Assembly: GCA_027574665.1 (NCBI GenBank)
Contig: CM050672.1
Coordinates: forward strand, 10,276,001-10,340,000
DNA length: 64,000 bases
Direction: 5' to 3'
Source: Rhynochetos jubatus
Taxonomy: Eukaryota; Chordata; Aves; Eurypygiformes; Rhynochetidae
Shown here piece after piece: positions 57,351-64,000 of this stretch. The translations under genes were made by a program, and so were the position numbers. The notes below the pieces were generated by a model. It was not told the DNA's origin and made no database searches. It was given only the letters and a program-made list of their open reading frames with translations. Position 1 is the stretch's first letter. Each line of letters begins with the position of its first letter.

Positions 57351-60300
57351 AAGGCAGCCAAAATGCAGCCCACCTCCCTGATAATCTCAAGAGCAGGGGG
57401 TGGAGCAAGCCAGGCCTCAAACCATGAGAAGGTCCAGCCCTAAAGGCAGCCAAAATGCAGCCCACCTCCGGGAGAATCTCAAGAGCAGGGGGTGGAGCAA
57501 GCCAGGCCTCAAACCATGAGAAGCTCCAGCCCAAAAGGCAGCCAAAATGCAGCCCACATCCGGGAGAATCTCAAGAGCAGGGTGTGAAGCAAGGAGGCCA
57601 CAATCCACGAGAAGCTCCAGCCCAAGAATCAGCCAAAATCCAGCCCACATCCGGGAGAATCTCAAGAGCAGGGGGTGGAGCAAGGCAGGCCTCAAACCAC
57701 GAGAAGCTCCAGCCCAAAAGGCTGCCAAAATGCAGCCCACATCCGGGAGAATCTCAAGAGCAGGGGGTGGAGCAAGCCAGGCCTCAAACCACGAGAAGCT
57801 CCAGCCCAAAAGGCAGCCAAAATGCAGCCCACATCCGGGACAATTCAAAGAGCAGGGGGTGGAGCAAGCAAGGCCTCAAACCATGAGAAGCTCCAGCCCA
57901 ACAGGCAGCCAAAATGCAGCCCACATCCGGGAGAATCTCAAGAGCAGGGGGTGGAGCAAGCCAGGCCTCAAACCACAAGAAGCTCCAGCCCAAAAGGCAG
58001 CCAAAATGCAGCCCACATCCGGGACAATTTCAAGAGCAGGGGGTGGAGCAAGCAAGGCCTCAAACCATGAGAAGCTCCAGCCCAAAATTCAGACAAAATG
58101 CAGCCCAGATCCGGGAGAATATCAAGAGCAGGGGGTGGAGCAAGGCAGGCCTCAACCCTCGAGATTCTCCAGCCCAAAAGGCAGCCAAAATGCAGACCAC
58201 ATCCGGGAGAATCTCAAGAGCAGGGGGTGGAGCAAGCCAGGCCTCAAACCACGAGAAGCTCCAGCCCAAAATGCAGCCAAAATGCAGCCCACATCCGGGA
58301 GAATCTCAAGAGCAGGGTTTGGAGCAAGGCAGGCCTCAAACCTCGAGAAGCTCCAGCCCAAAAGGCAGCCAAAATGCAGCCCACATCCGGGAGAATCTCA
58401 AGAGCAGGGGGTGGAGCAAGCCAGGCCTCAAACCACGAGAAGCTCCACCCCAAAAGGCAGCCAAAATGCAGCCCACATCCGGGAGAATCTCAAGAGCAGG
58501 GGGTGGAGCAAGCCAGGCCTCAAACCTCGAGAAGTTCCAGCCCAAAAGGCAGCCAAAATGCAGCCCACATCCTGGAGAATCTCAAGAGCAGGGGGTGGAG
58601 CAAGACAGGCCTCAAACCACGAGAAGCTCCAGCCCTAAATGCAGCCAAAATGCAGCCCACCTCCGGGAGAATCGCAAGAGCAGGGGGTGGAGCAAGCCAG
58701 GCCTCAAACCACGAGAAGCTCCAGCCCAAAAGGCAGCCAAAATGCAGCCCACATCCGCGACAATTTCAAGAGCAGGGGGTGGAGCAAGCCAGGCCTCAAA
58801 CCATGAGAAGCTCCAGCCCAAAAGGGAACCAAAATCCAGCCCACATCCGGGAGAACCTCAAGAGCAGGGGGTGGAGCAAGCCAGGCCTCAAACCACGAGA
58901 AGCTCCAGCCCAAAAGGCAGCCAAAATGCAGCCCACATCCGGGAGAATATCAAGAGCAGAGGGTGGAGCAAGCCAGGCCTCAAACCATGAGAAGCTCCAG
59001 CCCAAAAGGCAGCCAAAATCCAGCCCACATCCGGGAGAATATAAAGAGCAGGGGGTGGAGCAAGCCAGGCCTCAAACCACGAGAAGCTCCAGCCCAAAAG
59101 GCAGCCAAAATGCAGCCCACATCCGGGAGAATCTCAAGAGCAGAGGGTGGAGCAAGACAGGCCTCAAACCACAAGAAGCTCCTGCCCAAGAATCAGCCAA
59201 AATCCAGCCCACATCCGGGAGAATCTCAAGAGCAGGGGGTGGAGCAAGCCAGGCCTCAAACCATGAGAAGGTCCAGCCCTAAAGGCAGCCAAAATGCAGC
59301 CCACCTCCGGGAGAATCTCAAGAGCAGGGGGTGGAGCAAGCCAGGCCTCAAACCACGAGAAGCTCCAGCCCAAAAGGCAGCCAAAATGCAGCCCACATCC
59401 GGGAGAATCTCAAGAGCAGGGGGTGGAGCAAGCCAGGCCTCAAACCACGAGAAGCTCCAGCCCAAAATGCAGCCAAAATGCAGCCCACATCCGGGAGAAT
59501 CTCAAGAGCAGGGGGTGGAGCAAGCCAGGCCTCAAACCACGAGAAGCTCCAGCCCAAAAGGCAGCCAAAATCCAGCCCACATGCGGGAGAATCTCAAGAG
59601 CAGGGGGTGGAGCAAGGCAGGCCTCAAACCACGAGAAGCTCCAGCCCAAAAGGCAGCCAAAATGCAGCCCACATCCGGGAGAATCTCAAGAGCAGGGGGT
59701 GGAGCAAGCCAGGCCTCAAACCACGAGAAGCTCCAGCCCAAAAGGCAGCCAAAACCCAGCCCACATCCGGGAGAATCTCAAGAGCAGGGGGTGGAGCAAG
59801 GCAGGCCTCAAACCACGAGAAGCTCCAGCCCAAAAGGCTGCCAAAATGCAGCCCACATCCGGGAGAATCTCAAGAGCAGGGGGTGGAGCAAGCCAGGCCT
59901 CAAACCACGAGAAGCTCCAGCCCAAAAGGCAGCCAAAATGCAGCCCACATCCGGGACAATTCAAAGAGCAGGGGGTGGAGCAAGCAAGGCCTCAAACCAT
60001 GAGAAGCTCCAGCCCAACAGGCAGCCAAAATGCAGCCCACATCCGGGAGAATCTCAAGAGCAGGGGGTGGAGCAAGCCAGGCCTCAAACCACAAGAAGCT
60101 CCAGCCCAAAAGGCAGCCAAAATGCAGCCCACATCCGGGACAATTTCAAGAGCAGGGGGTGGAGCAAGCAAGGCCTCAAACCATGAGAAGCTCCAGCCCA
60201 AAATGCAGCCAAAATGCAGCCCACATCCGGGAGAATCTCAAGAGCAGAGGGTGGAGCAAGCCAGGCCTCATACATCGAGAAGCTCCAGCCCAAAAGGCAG

Positions 60301-63300
60301 CCAAAATGCAGCCCACATCCGGGAGAATCTCAAGAGCAGAGTGTGGAGCAAGCCAGGCCTCAAACCACGAGAAGCTCCAGCCCAAAAGGCAGCCAAAATG
60401 CAGCCCACATCTGGGAGAATCTCAAGAGCAGGGGGTGGAGCAAGCCAGGCCTCAAACCACGAGAAGCTCCAGCCCAAAATTCAGACAAAATGCAGCCCAG
60501 ATCCGGGAGAATATCAAGAGCAGGGGGTGGAGCAAGGCAGGCCTCAAACCACGAGAAGCTCCAGCCCAAAAGGCAGCCAAAATGCAGACCACATCCGGGG
60601 GAATCTCAAGAGCAGGGGGTGGAGCAAGCCAGGCCTCAAACCACGAGAAGCTCCAGCCCAAAATGCAGCCAAAATGCAGCCCACATCCGGGAGAATCTCA
60701 AGAGCAGGGTTTGGAGCAAGGCAGGCCTCAAACCTCGAGAAGCTCCAGCCCAAAAGGCAGCCAAAATGCAGCCCACATCCAGGAGAATCTCAAGAGCAGG
60801 GGGTGGAGCAAGGCAGGCCTCAAACCACGACAAGCTCCAGCCCAAAAGGCAGCCAAAATGCAGCCCACCTCCGGGAGAATCTCAAGAGCAGGGGGTGGAG
60901 CAAGCCAGGCCTCAAACCACGAGAAGCTCCAGCCCAAAAGGCAGCCAAAATGCAGCCCACATGCGGGAGAATCTCAAGAGCAGGGGGTGGAGCAAGCCAG
61001 GCCTCAAACCACAAGAAGCTCCAGCCCAAAAGGCAGCAAAAATCCAGCCCACATCCGGGAGAATCTGAAGAGCAGGGGGTGGAGGAAGCCAGGCCTCAAA
61101 CCTCGAGATTCTCTAGCCTTAAAGGCAGCCAAAATGCAGCCCATATCCGGGACAATTCAAAGAGCAGGGGGTGGAGCAAGCAAGGCCTCAAACCATGAGA
61201 AGCTCCAGCCCAACAGGCAGCCAAAATGCAGCCCACCTCCGGGAGAATCTCAAGAGCAGGGGGTGGAGCAAGCCAGGCCTCAAACCACAAGAAGCTCCAG
61301 CCCAAAAGGCAGCCAAAATGCAGCCCACATCCGGGACAATTTCAAGAGCAGGGGGTGGAGCAAGCAAGGCCTCAAACCATGAGAAGCTCCAGCCCAAAAG
61401 GCAGCCAAAATCCAGCCTACATCCGGGAGAATATCAAGAGCAGAGGGTGGAGCAAGCCAGGCCTCAAACCACGAGAAGCTCCAGCCCAAAAGGCAGCCAA
61501 AATCCAGCGCACATCCGGGAGAATCTCAAGAGCAGGGGGTGGAGCAAGCCAGGCCTCAAACCTCGAGATTCTCCAGCCCAAAATGCAGCCAAAATCCAGC
61601 CCACATCCGGGAGAATATCAAGAGCAGGGGGTGGAGCAAGCCAGGCCTCAAACCACGAGAAGCTCCAGCCCAAACTGCAGACAAAATGCAGCCCACATCC
61701 AGGAGAATCTCAAGAGCAGGGGGTGGAGCAAGCCAGGCCTCAAACCACGAGAAGCTCCAGCCCAAAAGGCAGCCAAAATGCAGCCCACATCAGGGAGAAT
61801 ATCAAGAGCAGAGGGTGGAGCAAGCCAGGCCTCAAACCATGAGAAGCTAAAGCCCAAAAGGCAGCCAAAATGCAGCCCACATCCGGGAGAATCTCAAGAG
61901 CAGGGGGTGGAGCAAGCCAGGCCTCAAACCACGAGAAGCTCCAGCCCAAAATGCAGACAAAATGCAGCCCAGATCCGGGAGAATATCAAGAGCAGGGGGT
62001 GGAGCAAGGCAGGCCTCAAACCTCGAGATTCTCCAGCCCAAAAGGCAGCCAAAATGCAGCCCACATGCGGGAGAATCTCAAGAGCAGGGGGTGGAGCAAG
62101 CCAGGCCTCAAACCACGAGAAGGTCCAGCCCAAAAGGCAGCCAAAATGCAGCCCACCTCCGGGAGAATATCAAGAGCAGGGGGTGGAGCAAGGCAGGCCT
62201 CAAACCACGAGAAGCTCCAGCCCAAAAGGCAGCCAAAATGCAGCCCACATCCGGGAGAATCTCAAGAGCAGGGGGTGGAGCAAGGCAGGCCTCAAACCAC
62301 GAGAAGCTCCAGCCCAAAAGGCAGCCAAAATTCAGCCCACATCCGGGAGAATCTCAAGAGCAGGGGGTGGAGCAAGCCAGGCCTCAAACCACGAGAAGCT
62401 CCAGCCCAAAAGGCAGCCAAAATCCAGCCCACATCCGGGAGAATCTCAAGAGCAGGGGGTGGAGCAAGGCAGGCCTCAAACCACGAGAAGCTCCAGCCCT
62501 AAAGGCAGCCAAAATGCAGCCCACATCCGGGAGAATCTCAAGAGCAGGGGGTGGAGCAAGCCAGGCCTCAAACCATGAGAAGCTCCAGTCCAAAATGCAG
62601 CCAAAATGCAGGCCACATCCGGGAGAACATCAAGAGCACAGGGTGGAGCAAGCCAGGCCTCAAACCATGAGAAGCTCCAGCCCAAAAGGCAGCCAAAATC
62701 CAGCCCACATCCGGGAGAATCTCAAGAGCAGGGGGTGGAGCAAGCCAGGCCTCAAACCACGAGAAGCTCCAGCCCAAAATGCAGCCAAAATGCAGCCCAC
62801 ATCCAGGAGAATCTCAAGAGCAGGGGGTGGAGCAAGCCAGGCCTCAAACCATGAGAAGCTCCAGCCCAAAAGGCAGCCAAAATCCAGCCCACCTCCGGGA
62901 GAATCTCAAGAGCAGGGGGTGGAGCAAGCCAGGCCTCAAACCTCGAGATTCTCCAGCCTAAAATGCAGCCAAAATGCAGCCCACATCCGGGAGAATATCA
63001 AGAGCAGGGGGTGGAGCAAGCCAGGCCTCAAACCACGAGAAGCTCCAGCCCAAACTGCAGACAAAATGCAGCCCACATCCAGTAGAATCTCAAGAGCAGG
63101 GGGTGGAGCAAGCCAGGCCTCAATCCACGAGAAGCTCCAGCCCAAAAGGCAGCCAAAATGCAGCCCACATCAGGGAGAATATCAAGAGCAGAGGGTGGAG
63201 CAAGCCAGGCCTCAAACCATGAGAAGCTAAAGCCCAAAAGGCAGCCAAAATGCAGCCCACATCCGGGAGAATCTCAAGAGCAGGGGGTGGAGCAAGCTAG

Positions 63301-64000
63301 GCCTCAAACCACGAGAAGCTCCAGCCCAAAAGGCAGCCAAAATGCAGCCTACCTCCGGGAGAATATCAAGAGCAGAGGGTGGAGGAAGCCAGGCCTCAAA
63401 CCACGAGAAGCTCCAGCCCAAAATGCAGACAAAATGCAGCCCAGATCCGGGAGAATCTCAAGAGCAGGGGGTGGAGCAAGTCAGGCCTCAAACCTCGAGA
63501 TTCTCCAGCCCAAAAGGCAGCCAAAATGCAGCCCACATGCGGGAGAATCTCAAGAGCAGGGGGTGGAGCAAGCCAGGCCTCAAACCACGAGAAGGTCCAG
63601 CCCAAAAGGCAGCCAAAATGCAGCCCACCTCCGGGAGAATCTCAAGAGCAGGGGGTGGAGCAAGGCAGGCCTCAAACCACGACAAGATCCAGCCCAAAAT
63701 GCAGCCAAAATGCAGCCCACCTCCGGGAGAATCTCAAGAGCAGGGGGTGGAGCAAGCCAGGCCTCAAACCACGAGAAGCTCCAGCCCAAAAGGCAGCCAA
63801 AATGCAGCCCACATCTGGGAGAATCTCAAGAGCAGGGGGTGGAGCAAGCCAGGCCTCAAACCACGAGAAGCTCCAGCCCAAAAGGCAGCCAAAATGCAGC
63901 CCACCTCCGGGAGAATCTCAAGAGCAGGGGGTGGAGCAAGCCAGGCCTCAAACCACGAGAAGCTCCAGCCCAAAAGGCAGCCAAAATCCAGCCCACATCC
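57351..64000 (+). repeat. Segment Q: mosaic of earlier types, with 2,116-, 2,392- and 1,380-bp offsets
   Basis: About 57,645-58,090 recurs at 59,760-60,205 (2,116 bp); about 58,090-58,450 at 60,480-60,845 (2,392 bp); about 61,560-61,900 at 62,940-63,280 (1,380 bp); and 61,930-62,200 at 63,400-63,675 (1,472 bp). Many monomers are of types known from 1-4 kb (CCCAAACTGCAGAC, CATCAGGGAG, AGCTAAAGCC), 10-18 kb and 25-39 kb. The array runs off the window end within a monomer. Confidence 0.75.
57575..57620 (+). repeat. Aberrant 91-bp monomer near 57.6 kb
   Basis: AGCAGGGTGTGAAGCAAGG followed by AGGCCACAATCCACG replaces AGCAGGGGGTGGAGCAAGCC and AGGCCTCAAACCACG. It is one base short and has several substitutions in one unit, including loss of the AGGCCT palindrome. 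No second copy was found in the window. Confidence 0.88.

Larger units (their letters stand above)
1..64000 (+). repeat. Tandem satellite array, 92-bp monomer
   Basis: The same 92-bp unit repeats head to tail from the first to the last base with no inverted copy and no foreign insertion that I can see. Landmarks recur every 92 bases: AGGCCTCAAACC, GAGAAGCTCCAGCCC, GCAGCCAAAATGCAG, TCCGGGAGAATCTCAAG and AGCAGGGGGTGGAGCAAG. Most monomers differ from the consensus at only a few positions. Following the phase of AGGCCT along the window, the register drifts by a net -6 bases. Ten single-base length changes (eight deletions, two insertions) account for this, so about 695 monomers are present. The array runs off both ends. 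I do not recognise the family; function is unknown. Satellites of this kind are usually heterochromatic, which is general knowledge and not shown by the sequence. Confidence 0.99.

Noticed and set aside
1-64000. CRISPR array
   Set aside because: The repeat unit is followed directly by the same unit. There are no unique spacers between repeats and no cas genes.
1-64000. Telomeric repeats, rRNA or tRNA genes, or an rDNA spacer
   Set aside because: No TTAGGG-like runs, no tRNA-like cloverleaf or A/B box pattern, and no rRNA-like sequence are visible on either strand.
1-64000. A new defence, toxin or biosynthetic system
   Set aside because: Such systems need genes. The window contains only one satellite family, so the claim has no support.

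Overview
The whole 64 kb window is one uninterrupted head-to-tail tandem array of a single 92-bp monomer, about 695 copies in one orientation. It continues past both ends: the first bases and the last bases are mid-monomer. I find no gene, RNA gene, transposon, CRISPR array or unique sequence in it. The consensus monomer (for example 8381-8472, repeated exactly in the next 92 bases) has, by hand count, 31 A, 28 C, 26 G and 7 T, so it is about 59% GC and strongly T-poor on the + strand.

The organism is most likely a eukaryote with CpG methylation (vertebrate or plant; I favour vertebrate, without proof). Two things suggest this: the array is megasatellite-sized with higher-order repeats, and the commonest variants fall at the two CpG sites of the monomer and are TpG or CpA, the expected products of 5-methylcytosine deamination. 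I do not recognise the satellite family and cannot place the array as centromeric, pericentromeric, subtelomeric or interstitial.

Layout. At 1-18 kb lie nested and tandem higher-order duplications: periods near 22-26 monomers at 0-4.4 kb, 9 and 20 monomers at 5.8-10.3 kb, and a nearly perfect 3,955-bp (43-monomer) tandem duplication at 10.3-18.1 kb. At 18.1-19.9 kb is a partial further copy of that unit. At 19.9-21.9 kb is a diverged island with a cluster of 1-bp deletions. At 21.9-44.7 kb is a second higher-order neighbourhood with tandem duplications of 1,196, 2,485 and 1,840 bp, parts of which reappear about 8-12 kb away. At 44.7-57.4 kb is a third neighbourhood, with its own variants, 1,196-bp duplications and 4,600-bp offsets. 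At 57.4-64 kb is a mosaic of types seen earlier.

Long open reading frames exist on the + strand (up to 1,823 codons), but they follow from the T-poor composition. All three frames are stop-free in the consensus, the 92-bp period rotates the frame at every monomer, and stops appear wherever a common point variant creates TAA or TGA. I therefore call no protein-coding gene. The interest here is in satellite evolution rather than in a gene system.
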